Origin: Bdellovibrionales bacterium RIFOXYD12_FULL_39_22
GTDB lineage: Bacteria > Bdellovibrionota > Bacteriovoracia > Bacteriovoracales > Bacteriovoracaceae
Reading direction: 5' to 3'
Length of the DNA: 64,000 bases
NCBI GenBank assembly: GCA_001770205.1
Contig: MEQL01000027.1
Span: forward strand, 51,616-115,615
A program made the position numbers and the translations under genes. Positions 18,394 through 27,665 of this stretch are shown here, piece by piece. Under the pieces are notes generated by a model, which saw only the letters and a list, made by a program, of their open reading frames with translations, did no database searches and was not told where the DNA came from. Within the stretch, counting starts at the first letter, position 1, and the number at the start of each line of letters is the position of its first letter.

Positions 18394-19080
18394 ATGAAAA
18401 CCAATAAAATGGCAATGAAAAAAAAGTGGTTTTTATATGTCATTTTAACCACGCGCAATAGACTTTATACTGGGATAACTACGGATATACAACGGCGTTT
18501 TTTAGAGCATAAGACATCATCTAAAAAGGGTGCAAAGTTTTTTCGTTCAGATTCACCTAAGCAAATAATTTACACAAAAGTTTTTAAAAATAGATCGGCA
18601 GCGAGCTTAGCTGAAGCGGCAATAAAAAAACTTTCACGGTTGGAAAAACTTAAAATGATTTTTTCTTCGAAGATTATCGGGGTAAGTCGCTGTCTTCTAG
18701 GTGAGTGCGTTCGTTATGACGGTGGCCACAAACTAAATTCATGGATTGTCGAGGAATTGGCCAAAGTTGCAACGCTGATTTCTGTCTGTCCAGAGGAAGA
18801 GGCAGGATTTGGAGTTCCTCGTCTACCCATGCATCTTGTGGAGTCTGTTGGCGAAAATGGCCAGCGATCATTTCGAATGGTTATTACGGCCACCGGAAAA
18901 GATGTTACAGATCTCTTTGTTGATTGGATGGAGAAATGGTTTAAAAAAAATAGTAGTATCCAATTCGATGGCTTTATTTTCAAAAGCAAATCCCCAAGCT
19001 GTGGAGTGTTAAGTGGAGGCCTTTTTTCAACAGAATTCAGACGGCGTTATCCCGCGGCCATTGTGTTAGAGGATATCTAA
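18394..19080 (+). CDS. GIY-YIG nuclease domain fused to a TudS-type (DUF523) domain
   Basis: A 228-residue fusion. Residues about 11-88 form a GIY-YIG domain of the YhbQ/UvrC-C type (FLYVILTTRNRLYTGITTD, RRFLEHK). Residues about 93-228 are DUF523/TudS, whose studied members are [4Fe-4S]-dependent thiouracil desulfidases: IIGVSRCLLGECVRYDG with Cys100, VCPEEEAGFGVPR with Cys132 and the nearby Glu, and KSKSPSCG with Cys203, the three likely cluster ligands. The join is short (about residues 85-93). GAGGA sits eight bases before the ATG. The combination of a nuclease fold and a thiopyrimidine-processing enzyme hints at nucleic-acid or nucleobase salvage or repair, but this is inference. Confidence 0.85.
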   Translation: MKTNKMAMKKKWFLYVILTTRNRLYTGITTDIQRRFLEHKTSSKKGAKFFRSDSPKQIIYTKVFKNRSAASLAEAAIKKLSRLEKLKMIFSSKIIGVSRCLLGECVRYDGGHKLNSWIVEELAKVATLISVCPEEEAGFGVPRLPMHLVESVGENGQRSFRMVITATGKDVTDLFVDWMEKWFKKNSSIQFDGFIFKSKSPSCGVLSGGLFSTEFRRRYPAAIVLEDI

Positions 19081-19204
19081 CTCAAAGCTACCAAAGCAGT
19101 TTTAATTAAATCTCCATAAATTGATAATTGATTTTATATAAATGTTTTTACACTTTTTTTATATCTTTTTTTGTAAAATCGTTTATTGGCCATAGGAGGA
19201 TTTT

Positions 19205-20854
19205 ATGGGTGATGTGATTCTAGTAATAACTCTTTTGTTGATCTGTTTGGGACTAGGGGCCGTAATTGGTAAGTACATGGCCCGTTCGCTAAATGATGAA
19301 AAGATCTGTTTGACCGATCGTTTTATTTGTAGAATGGGAATAGACACAAAATCACAGATGAACTGGAAAGAATATCTGCTATCAACGCTAGTGTTCACTG
19401 CTTTTGGATTTATCTTTCTTCAAGCAGTAATAATGTGCCAAGCATGGTTACCACTAAATCCAAATCATCGTCCAAACTTACCATTTTTGATGGCATTTAA
19501 TATTACTACAAGTTTTGTAACTAACACGAACTGGCAAAACTATGCAGGAGAATCAACCATGGGCCTTTTTTCTCAGATGGTTGGATTGACTGTGCAGAAT
19601 TTTTTAAGCGCAGCAGTTGGCGTTGCCGTCTTATTGGCCTTTGTTCGTGGTCTTTTAATAAAAGAGAGCATTACTCTTGGAAATTTTTGGAAAGACGTTA
19701 GTCGATTTACGATTAAAATTTTACTCCCATTATCAATATTGTTTGCGATATTTTTTATACAACAAGGCATGCCTCAAACATTTAAGGGGACTATTACGGC
19801 AACAACGCTTGAGGGAAAAGCGGTAAAGATTCCCGTCGGGCCAGTTGCTTCTCAAATGGCAATTAAGATGATTGGTGGAAATGGTGGAGGTTTTTATAAT
19901 GGTAATGCTACTCATCCTTTTGAAAACCCAACTCCCATTTCCAATTTCATACAATTAATTTTGATATTACTTCTTCCTGTATCGTGTGTTTTCATGCTCA
20001 TCTTTATGTTACCTAATCGCAAAGAAGGATACATGATCTTATCAGTGATGGGAGTGATGCTTTTGGTCGGAATTGGGATTTCTTATTGGGGACAAAGTCA
20101 GATTAATTCGATCACGCAAATGAAATTTTTGGAAGGAACAGAGAGCAGATTTTCTACTTTTGAATGTTCATTATGGTCAGTATTGACTACTGCGGTAGCA
20201 AACGGTTCGGTTAATTGCATGCACAGTTCTTTATCCCCACTGTCTCAATTGGTAGCTTTGTTTAATATGATGACTGGAGAAGTGATTTTTGGAGGAGTTG
20301 GTTCTGGATTATACGGAATGTTTTTATACGTTCTTTTAACTGTCTTTCTCGCTGGTCTGATGGTTGGACGAACCCCAGAGTACTTTGGAAAAAAAATTGA
20401 GACCAAAGAAGTGTATTGGGTTGGTATAGCATTGCTTTTTCCCGGACTGCTAAACTTAGTTTTTTCCGCAATTGCCTTAAATACATCAAGTGGACTTTCT
20501 TCAATCTCCCATAGTGGAGAGCATGGACTAAGTGAAGTGCTATATGCCTTTTCTTCTTCTTTTGGAAACAACGGCTCGGCCTTTGCTGGACTTTCTGCTA
20601 ATACAGATTTCTATAATACCTTTACTGGCATGGGAATGCTTTTTGGTAGGTTCATTGTGATTGTCGCCTGCCTTGTTATCGCCGGAAGGCTGGGGGTAAA
20701 AAAGGCCATTGTGGCAGGCCCTGGTACTCTTAAGACAGATACGACAGTTTTTGCCTTTTTGTTATTGGGAGTAATTATTGTAATGGGTGCCCTGACTTTT
20801 TTCCCGGCGTTAGTTTTAGGACCAATAGCAGAGCACTTAATAATGGGACAATAG
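19205..20854 (+). CDS. kdpA: Potassium-transporting ATPase subunit KdpA
   Basis: The K+-selective channel-like subunit of the high-affinity KdpFABC pump. The 549-residue protein is polytopic and carries family motifs: FNITTSFVTNTNWQNYAGE, GGNGGGFYNGNATHPFENP, MTGEVIFGGVGSGLYGM and FGNNGSAFAGL, corresponding to the four selectivity-filter repeats. AGGAGG precedes the ATG. No kdpF reading frame is visible directly upstream, although this tiny gene is easily missed. First gene of kdpABCDE; kdpB follows after 23 bases. Confidence 0.97.
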   Translation: MGDVILVITLLLICLGLGAVIGKYMARSLNDEKICLTDRFICRMGIDTKSQMNWKEYLLSTLVFTAFGFIFLQAVIMCQAWLPLNPNHRPNLPFLMAFNITTSFVTNTNWQNYAGESTMGLFSQMVGLTVQNFLSAAVGVAVLLAFVRGLLIKESITLGNFWKDVSRFTIKILLPLSILFAIFFIQQGMPQTFKGTITATTLEGKAVKIPVGPVASQMAIKMIGGNGGGFYNGNATHPFENPTPISNFIQLILILLLPVSCVFMLIFMLPNRKEGYMILSVMGVMLLVGIGISYWGQSQINSITQMKFLEGTESRFSTFECSLWSVLTTAVANGSVNCMHSSLSPLSQLVALFNMMTGEVIFGGVGSGLYGMFLYVLLTVFLAGLMVGRTPEYFGKKIETKEVYWVGIALLFPGLLNLVFSAIALNTSSGLSSISHSGEHGLSEVLYAFSSSFGNNGSAFAGLSANTDFYNTFTGMGMLFGRFIVIVACLVIAGRLGVKKAIVAGPGTLKTDTTVFAFLLLGVIIVMGALTFFPALVLGPIAEHLIMGQ

Positions 20855-20877
20855 ATGTAAAGGAAGAGGCATATATT

Positions 20878-22770
20878 ATGAATGAAGCAAATACTGATAT
20901 TGATTTTAAAAAAGGACTGGATTTTAAAAATGCAATTATTGACTCTTTTTTTAAACTTTCTCCGCGAACTCAAATCAAAAACCCGGTTATGTTTGTTGTC
21001 TACCTCGGTTGTCTTTCAACTACCGCAGTATGTTTTGTATCAATGATAAACCAAACCCTAAGCTTCTTTGAAATACAGATAACTGCTTGGTTATGGTTTA
21101 CCGTTTTATTTGCGAACTTTGCCGAAGCAATCGCAGAACGCAAAGGCAAGGCGCAAGCAGATAGTCTAAAAAAATCAAGAACAGGAGTTAATGCAAAAGT
21201 TGTTGAAGGTAAAAATATTCGTGTTATGTCTGCAGATGATTTAAAAAAGGGGATGATTATTCTATGCGAGATCGGCGATCTTATAGCTGCCGATGGCGAA
21301 GTTATCGAAGGAATTGCTAGCGTAGATGAGTCGGCAATTACTGGAGAATCTGCGCCGGTGATCAGGGAAGCTGGCGGAGATCGATCAGGTGTAATGGCCG
21401 GGACAAGAGTGGTGAGTGATTACATCAAAGTAATGGTTAGTTGCGAAAAGGGCGAAAGTTATCTTGATAAAATGGTTGCACTTATTGAAGGCGCTGAAAG
21501 ACGAAAGACACCTAATGAAGTGGCCCTAGGTATTCTGTTAGTTTTTTTAACTGTATTATTTATTGTCTGCGTAATAACTCTTAAGTTTTTTTTAATTTAT
21601 CTAAAAGGTGGAACTGCTTCAATTGATCATAAAGAATTTTTAATCCTAATTTCACTTCTTGTGTGCCTTGCTCCAACCACCATAGGCGGACTTCTTTCCG
21701 CTATAGGAATTAGTGGAATGGAGAGATTACTAAAAAGAAATGTGTTGGCCAAAAGCGGTAAGGCCGTAGAAACTGCCGGCGATATTGATGTGCTCTTGTT
21801 AGACAAAACTGGCACGATCACCTATGGTGCCCGAATGTGTTACGAGATAATTCCGGCCCAGGGTGTTTCAATTGATGATTTGGCCCGCGCAGCATTCCTT
21901 GCTTCACTAGAAGATCAAACTCCAGAAGGCAAATCGATTGTTCAATTTTTATATCAAAAATTTAATGTAAAAAAAGATAACCAAAAAGATGATACCATTT
22001 GTTTTATTCCGTTTTCTGCCGAAACAAGAATGAGTGGAGCTGATCTAATGGATGCGAGCGGAAAAATAATTTCCTCAGTTAGAAAAGGTGCCAGCGAATC
22101 CATGCGACAATTTATTATTTCCCTCCACGGTGATTATCCTCAATCGGTTGCAGATGCCGCCAAGATGATTTCTCAAAAGGGAGGAACACCCTTGGTTGTC
22201 TCTATTGATGAACATGTGCTAGGCGTAATTTACCTAAAAGATATAATAAAACAGGGTATCCAAGAGCGTTTTGCAATGCTTCGAAAAATCGGAATTCGCA
22301 CTGTTATGGTCACTGGCGATAATCCTTTGACTGCAGCAACTATCGCAGCGGAAGCGGGGGTGGATGATTTTATTGCGGAGGCAACACCTCATGCTAAATT
22401 ACAACGGATTATTGATGAACAAGAAAGTGGCCATATGGTGGGCATGATTGGTGATGGCACCAATGATGCTCCGGCACTGGCGCAGGCCGATGTGGGAATT
22501 GCTATGAATTCTGGCACGCAAGCCGCCAAGGAAGCGGGGAATATGGTTGATTTGGATTCGGATCCAACCAAACTTTTGGATGTGGTGGAAACAGGCAAGG
22601 AACTTTTAATGGCCAGAGGAGCTTTAACGGCCTTCAGTATCGCCAATGATATTTCCAAGTACTTTACGATATTGCCGGCAGTTTTAGTTGGAGTGGTAGT
22701 GATAAATGGACATGATCTACTGTCAGTTTTAAATATTTTAAAATTGAAAACTCCAGAAAGTGCTATTTAA
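20878..22770 (+). CDS. kdpB: Potassium-transporting ATPase ATP-binding subunit KdpB, truncated by an in-frame stop
   Basis: P-type ATPase subunit that powers K+ uptake. Visible: DESAITGESAPV, the phosphorylation motif LLDKTGTITYG with Asp near 307, and MIGDGTNDAPALAQADVG. The frame ends at TAA 22768-22770 after 630 residues, directly after KTPESAI, in a segment where the family normally continues through its last two membrane helices. The same frame downstream of the stop encodes exactly that missing end (see 22771-22965). Unless the stop is a sequencing error or is read through, the pump is probably inactive. AAGGAAGAGG precedes the ATG. Confidence 0.93.
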   Translation: MNEANTDIDFKKGLDFKNAIIDSFFKLSPRTQIKNPVMFVVYLGCLSTTAVCFVSMINQTLSFFEIQITAWLWFTVLFANFAEAIAERKGKAQADSLKKSRTGVNAKVVEGKNIRVMSADDLKKGMIILCEIGDLIAADGEVIEGIASVDESAITGESAPVIREAGGDRSGVMAGTRVVSDYIKVMVSCEKGESYLDKMVALIEGAERRKTPNEVALGILLVFLTVLFIVCVITLKFFLIYLKGGTASIDHKEFLILISLLVCLAPTTIGGLLSAIGISGMERLLKRNVLAKSGKAVETAGDIDVLLLDKTGTITYGARMCYEIIPAQGVSIDDLARAAFLASLEDQTPEGKSIVQFLYQKFNVKKDNQKDDTICFIPFSAETRMSGADLMDASGKIISSVRKGASESMRQFIISLHGDYPQSVADAAKMISQKGGTPLVVSIDEHVLGVIYLKDIIKQGIQERFAMLRKIGIRTVMVTGDNPLTAATIAAEAGVDDFIAEATPHAKLQRIIDEQESGHMVGMIGDGTNDAPALAQADVGIAMNSGTQAAKEAGNMVDLDSDPTKLLDVVETGKELLMARGALTAFSIANDISKYFTILPAVLVGVVVINGHDLLSVLNILKLKTPESAI

Positions 22771-22965
22771 AGTACAGTAATATTTAATGCACTAGTAATT
22801 GTTGCGCTAATCCCCGTTGCGCTTAAAGGCGCTGGGCAAGCGCGAAGTAGCGCTCATGAACTTTTAAAAAGAAATGTATTTATCTATGGAATGGGGGGAA
22901 TAATTGTACCATTTGTTGCTATCAAGTTTATCGATCTTTTTGTCAATTTTTTATCACTAGTGTGA
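22771..22965 (+). pseudogene. Detached 3' end of kdpB, in frame after the stop codon
   Basis: Continuing in the kdpB frame past the TAA gives [20 protein letters not shown] and later [18 protein letters not shown], closing at TGA 22963-22965. These are the two C-terminal membrane helices of KdpB. With the stop counted as one residue the gene would encode 695 residues, normal for KdpB. The reading shows no frameshift; a single base change such as TTA to TAA is enough. No internal start with SD is evident. The kdpC start follows 19 bases later with GGAG. Confidence 0.9.
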
Positions 22966-22984
22966 GTTTTTTTGGAGATGTGAA

Positions 22985-23578
22985 ATGAAAAAATATATTT
23001 ATCCGGCATTTGTGCTCAATCTTTTTTTTACTGTCTTATTAGGAATTTTATACCCTGGAGTTTTGGACTTTATCGGCAATCTTTTTTTTCACAATCGTGC
23101 AAGCGGTAGTGTAATATTGGATGATACTGGTAGAATAATTGGCAGTGAATTTATTGGACAAATCTGGAATAGCGAAAAGTATTTTTGGGGGAGGCCATCG
23201 GCATCCAATTATGATGCAATGAATTCAGGGGGGACTAACTATTCGCCGATTGACACAAGGACATTAGGAAAAATTACCGAAGCAAAAAAACGCTTCCAAA
23301 ATCAGTCAGGTATTCCAGAAGAATTACTATTATCTTCTGGCTCCGGGCTTGATCCTCACATCTTATTTAATTCAGCAATCTTTCAAATGCCTCGCATCGT
23401 TGGTGCTTGTGAAGGAAAAATAAATGAAGAAGAGTTAAGAAAATTAATCATTAGAAATTCAGAGGGAAAAGATTTTGGAATTTTGGGACAAGAGAGAGTA
23501 AATGTATTAAAATTAAATATAGCGCTAGATAAACAGTGCCAAGTTAAAGGTAGCGGAAACGTAGATGGCCATAAATGA
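22985..23578 (+). CDS. kdpC: Potassium-transporting ATPase subunit KdpC
   Basis: A 197-residue protein with one N-terminal membrane helix (YPAFVLNLFFTVLLGILYP) and a periplasmic domain, as expected for the subunit that stabilises KdpA-KdpB and raises ATP affinity. Family motifs: IGSEFIGQ, YFWGRPSASNYDAMNSGGTN, and SGSGLDPHI. GGAG lies six bases upstream of the ATG. Its stop overlaps the start of kdpD (23565) by 14 bases, so translation of pump and sensor genes is coupled. Confidence 0.96.
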   Translation: MKKYIYPAFVLNLFFTVLLGILYPGVLDFIGNLFFHNRASGSVILDDTGRIIGSEFIGQIWNSEKYFWGRPSASNYDAMNSGGTNYSPIDTRTLGKITEAKKRFQNQSGIPEELLLSSGSGLDPHILFNSAIFQMPRIVGACEGKINEEELRKLIIRNSEGKDFGILGQERVNVLKLNIALDKQCQVKGSGNVDGHK

Positions 23579-26228
23579 AAAAGCACGACGCATCCTTGAT
23601 CATGTGACAAGTTCAGAAAATTCTCTGGCCCGCGGTCGTCTTAAAATATTTTTAGGAATGGTTGCTGGAGTTGGGAAAACCTATGCAATGCTTGCGGCCG
23701 CAAAAATATTAAAAGACAACGGCGTTAATGTTGTTGTTGGATTAATTGAAACTCACGGACGACAAGAAACTCAACAGATGCTGGAAGGCCTGCCAATTCT
23801 TCAAAAAAAAGAGATCTCATATAAGGGTAAAATTTTTCAAGAACTAGATATCGATAATATCATATTTCGACATCCTGAAGTGGTTTTAATTGATGAGCTT
23901 GCTCATACCAATGTTCCAGGATCACTTCATGAGAAAAGATATCAAGATGTATTAAATATTTTAGGACAAGGAATAGATGTATATACAACGCTGAATGTTC
24001 AACACATCGAAAGTTGCGCAGGTGTTATTCAAAATATTACAGGTGTAGTTATTAGCGAAACGTTACCTGATACAGTTTTAGATGCTTCCAGCGAAATTGT
24101 TCTAATCGATCTTGATCCAGAACAAGTCATTGAAAGATTAAAAAGTGGTAAAATTTATCCCAAAGAAAAAATTCAATCGTCGCTTGAAAATTTTTTTAAA
24201 AAAAGTAATCTGGTTGCTCTTCGCGAAACAGTTTTGCGACTTTTGGCAGATCGAGTAAATGTTGAGCTTAGAGACTTGAAAGTCGTGCATGGAATTCCTC
24301 AGATTTGGAAAACTAGCTTTCGCATTTTAGTGCCTATCTTGTCCTCAAGCGATGGTGAATATTTAATTAGGATGACAAGGAGAATGGCGGCCGGCCTCAA
24401 CGCCCGTTGGTTTGCCATCTATATTGAGGGACAACAGAGAGAAATTATTTCAGACGATGAGAAGGGCCTTCGAAAAAATGCCATGCTGGCAAAGCAGTTA
24501 GGGGCAGAAGTTATATCTATTCATGACAGTAGTTTTAATGACGGAATTGCTAGAGTTATTCGGGAACATCAAATCACACATCTTGTTGTGGCAAGAAAGC
24601 AGAAGAAAATATCTAAACAAGTTGCCGACTTGGCCATTTTGTTTCCAGAAGTTGATATAGTTTTTTTGAGTATGGAAAAAAATGGCCACACCCGTTTGAA
24701 GAAGAGAAGATTTGAATTTAATTTTCGTTCTATGTGGTCTTGGAAAAATTTGGGAATGTCCTTTCTCGTGCTTGGCATACTAACAATATTTCTTACCAGA
24801 TTATTACCTGTTCCTGAATATCAAATTGCCGGAATGATCTATCTGCTTTTTCTTTCGGTAAATGCACTTTTTTCAACACCATCAACTGTCATTATAACCA
24901 CTATTATAACTGGCCTTTTATGGAATTTTCTTTTTATTCCACCCCGTTATACATTTCATATTTATTCTAATGCAGATTGGTTGACGCTTGCTGGATTTGT
25001 AATTGTTTCACTAGTGACAGGACTACAAACAGTTCGTATAAAAAGTAAAGAACGTATTGTTGATGCCAATGATGAACGATTGGGGTTTATGCATTTTTTA
25101 ACTAAAAATCTTTTTGAGGTTTCTGGTATTTCAAAAATTATCGGATTGACTATTGAAAGACTCTCAAAAAAATTTAACGTTGAAGCCGGTGTTATTTTAC
25201 CTGATAGAAACAGACGAGAGCATCTTGATGGAAGGATTCTTGGAGAAGGAATAAGGCTACCAGACAAAGAGTTACATGTTGCGCAATGGGTTTTTTCTAA
25301 TGGCCGAAGTGCTGGACATTTTACTGATACGCTAAGTTCCGCAGAAGGAATGTACTTTCCTCTTAACTATAAAAATGTGGGATATGGTGTTTTGTGTGTG
25401 ATGCCCAAAGGACAGCTTTTTAGCAGCAATCAGGTATCAATATTTGAAGATGTTGCTCATCACTTAGCATTGGTAATTGATAAAGAGATGCTGGAGGAGA
25501 GGTCTCGCAATGTTCAAATTCAACAGGCCTCTGAAAAAATCTATTCAACTTTATTTAATTCAGTATCTCATGAACTAAAAACTCCGCTTTCTGCTATTTC
25601 TGGCGCGGCCTCTTCTTTACTTGAAGATGAGATTGCTAAGAGGCCAGAACTAGTAAAAAAAATTTCCCGAGAAATAATAATCGGATCTCAGAAGATGCAC
25701 GGGTTAATCCAAAATTTATTAGACATGAATCGGATTGAATCGGGAAAGGTTGTACTTAAAAAAGACTTTCATGATATTGTGGAAGTGATAGGGCGAGTGC
25801 TTTCTTATGTCGAGCAATATTATCCAGAGAGGAAAGTGGAACTGTTTTTATCGGAAGAAAAATTACCATTTGTTTTTATCGACGACGGCCTAATAGAACA
25901 GGCCATAAAAAACATCCTTCAAAATGCATGTCTTTATACACCCATTGACACTAATATAACTATTTCATTAAACAAATTTAACAATTATTTAAAACTATCA
26001 ATTCGTGACCATGGCCCAGGTTTGCCAGTGAATAATCCTTATATCGTTTTTGATAAATTTTATCGCAAAGATAATATGGTTACAGCGGGGACTGGAATTG
26101 GCCTAACAATCTCCAGGGCCATTATCGAGTTGCATAATGGTATTATTGAAGTAGGAAACCATCCGGAAGGAGGGGCATTATTTAATGTCAAAATACCGAT
26201 CGTTCAGACTACTATGGAGGGAGGATAG
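23565..26228 (+). CDS. kdpD: Sensor histidine kinase KdpD
   Basis: Membrane sensor for K+ limitation/turgor that phosphorylates KdpE. The 887-residue protein has the full family layout: N-terminal KdpD domain with Walker-A-like GMVAGVGKTYAML and IDELAHTNVPGS, a universal-stress-protein-like domain (about 235-370), a four-helix membrane block (about 390-490), a GAF-like part (about 510-640), then HisKA with SHELKTPLSAI near residue 668 and an HATPase with GTGIGLTISRAI. Nothing looks damaged, in contrast to kdpB. It overlaps kdpC at its start and its stop TAG shares one base with the GTG start of kdpE. Confidence 0.96.
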   Translation: MAINEKARRILDHVTSSENSLARGRLKIFLGMVAGVGKTYAMLAAAKILKDNGVNVVVGLIETHGRQETQQMLEGLPILQKKEISYKGKIFQELDIDNIIFRHPEVVLIDELAHTNVPGSLHEKRYQDVLNILGQGIDVYTTLNVQHIESCAGVIQNITGVVISETLPDTVLDASSEIVLIDLDPEQVIERLKSGKIYPKEKIQSSLENFFKKSNLVALRETVLRLLADRVNVELRDLKVVHGIPQIWKTSFRILVPILSSSDGEYLIRMTRRMAAGLNARWFAIYIEGQQREIISDDEKGLRKNAMLAKQLGAEVISIHDSSFNDGIARVIREHQITHLVVARKQKKISKQVADLAILFPEVDIVFLSMEKNGHTRLKKRRFEFNFRSMWSWKNLGMSFLVLGILTIFLTRLLPVPEYQIAGMIYLLFLSVNALFSTPSTVIITTIITGLLWNFLFIPPRYTFHIYSNADWLTLAGFVIVSLVTGLQTVRIKSKERIVDANDERLGFMHFLTKNLFEVSGISKIIGLTIERLSKKFNVEAGVILPDRNRREHLDGRILGEGIRLPDKELHVAQWVFSNGRSAGHFTDTLSSAEGMYFPLNYKNVGYGVLCVMPKGQLFSSNQVSIFEDVAHHLALVIDKEMLEERSRNVQIQQASEKIYSTLFNSVSHELKTPLSAISGAASSLLEDEIAKRPELVKKISREIIIGSQKMHGLIQNLLDMNRIESGKVVLKKDFHDIVEVIGRVLSYVEQYYPERKVELFLSEEKLPFVFIDDGLIEQAIKNILQNACLYTPIDTNITISLNKFNNYLKLSIRDHGPGLPVNNPYIVFDKFYRKDNMVTAGTGIGLTISRAIIELHNGIIEVGNHPEGGALFNVKIPIVQTTMEGG

Positions 26229-26920
26229 TGGCACTTCCCAAAACTATTCTTATAATTGACGATGAATCTCAGATTCAAAGACTCTTAACAAGCTCTTTTT
26301 CTGCGTTTGATATTTCAGTGGTCTCTGCACTTAGCGGTGCACGAGGAATAGAACTGGCCATTGCCTCTAGACCGGAATTTATTCTTCTTGATATCGGACT
26401 TCCGGATATGAGCGGACTTAATGTTTTATCGGAAATTAGGTCTTGGTCAAAAACTCCAATAATTGTTTTGTCGGCCCGGGATGAGGAAGATACTATCGTG
26501 TTTGCTTTGGAAAATGGTGCTGATGACTATGTAACAAAGCCCTTTAATTTTCGTGAGCTGCTGGCCAGAATCAAGTTAACTTTTTTAAGACAAACCCCCG
26601 AGGCAAACTCTGTTTTTTCTTCAGGTCATTTAGAAGTAAATTTTACTTCAAGGACGGTAAAAGTTAAAGGCCAAGAGATTTCTCTGACTTCTACTGAGTA
26701 CGATCTTTTAAAACTTTTTATTCGTCATGCAGGAAAGGTATTAACTCATCAGCAATTATTAAAGGCGGTATGGGGCCCAAACGCAATAGAGTCCCCGCAA
26801 TATGTCAGAGTATATGTAGGACATCTTCGTCATAAAATTGAAGAAACTCCTCATCGACCCAAATTGATTATAACCGAAACAGGTGTTGGCTATAGAATGA
26901 AAATACACCTTGAAAAATAG
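26228..26920 (+). CDS. kdpE: DNA-binding response regulator KdpE
   Basis: OmpR-type regulator, 230 residues. The receiver has the acidic pair IIDDE near residue 9, the phosphoacceptor in LLDIGLPDMSG near 52, and KPFNFRELLARI; the winged helix has TSTEYDLLKLF and YVRVYVGHLRHKIE. Start is GTG at 26228, overlapping the TAG of kdpD by one base with GGAGG upstream, so a non-ATG start is well supported. It should activate the kdp promoter; I could not identify its binding site before kdpA with confidence. Confidence 0.95.
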   Translation: MALPKTILIIDDESQIQRLLTSSFSAFDISVVSALSGARGIELAIASRPEFILLDIGLPDMSGLNVLSEIRSWSKTPIIVLSARDEEDTIVFALENGADDYVTKPFNFRELLARIKLTFLRQTPEANSVFSSGHLEVNFTSRTVKVKGQEISLTSTEYDLLKLFIRHAGKVLTHQQLLKAVWGPNAIESPQYVRVYVGHLRHKIEETPHRPKLIITETGVGYRMKIHLEK

Positions 26921-26931
26921 TAGGAAAAAAC

Positions 26932-27603
26932 GTGGATTTTTTTGAATTTACATTTGGGCAAACATTTTTAAATACCCCTATCAATGCACAGAAGTCGAAA
27001 AATTTTTATAACGAAAAATGGCTTTACCTTATTGGCGGTATTCATGGTGAAGAAATAGAGGGTATTTATCTGATTACGGAAATAATATCATGGCTAAAGG
27101 AATCTACCGAGCTGACTTTTCCGTGTTTGGCGATTTCTGTTTTAGATGTCGATGGATACACTTATCAAGATCAGATACTTCCAAACAAAGTTAATCTTAA
27201 TAATATGTTTCCAACTTCTGCATTAAGGAGTGTCGATGTTACAAGTAAGGTTAATTCGATCAATACTCTTCGGCCGGAGGTCCTATCTCTAATAAAGGCA
27301 CTACGTGAATATCCACCTCAGCTAGTCATCAATTTTCGGACTGCACATACATCTCCAAAAATTATTTCTGTAGGAGATGATGCTATAAGTTCTGCAACAT
27401 TTCTTTCTAAAACAATTGGGTATCCACTTATTTCAGATAATCGGCCATCTCCGAGTACTCTAGAAGCATTCATCTATGATTTTTTTCTTTGTCCAATAAT
27501 TACAATTCGACTACCACACTATTCAAACAGCAAGACGGTTAAGGATATTTTTAATGAAAACATAAAGGGATTTCGGCAACTTTTCTCCGGGCAAATTTAT
27601 TAA
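26932..27603 (+). CDS. M14-type zinc carboxypeptidase-like protein with altered active site
   Basis: A 223-residue protein resembling the short MpaA-like murein peptide amidases. The zinc motif is present as GGIHGEEIEG (His38, Glu41) and a third ligand may be His139 (TAHTS). The NPDG...NRNF region reads DVDGY...NLNNMFP, lacking the usual Arg, and the catalytic Glu in the usual T-x-E strand is Arg193 (TIRLPHY). I infer zinc binding without normal catalysis, or a changed specificity. GTG start at 26932, 11 bases after kdpE, so it rides on the kdp operon. A functional link to potassium is not evident. Confidence 0.65.
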   Translation: MDFFEFTFGQTFLNTPINAQKSKNFYNEKWLYLIGGIHGEEIEGIYLITEIISWLKESTELTFPCLAISVLDVDGYTYQDQILPNKVNLNNMFPTSALRSVDVTSKVNSINTLRPEVLSLIKALREYPPQLVINFRTAHTSPKIISVGDDAISSATFLSKTIGYPLISDNRPSPSTLEAFIYDFFLCPIITIRLPHYSNSKTVKDIFNENIKGFRQLFSGQIY

Positions 27604-27665
27604 ACACAAATCAAAAAAATTTGTGGCAATATCTTGCTGGCAATCACACTCATTCACGCGCCCAC

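Noticed and set aside
19154..19188. TTTACA and TAAAAT as the kdpA promoter
   Set aside because: The spacing of 21 bases is too long for a sigma-70 promoter.
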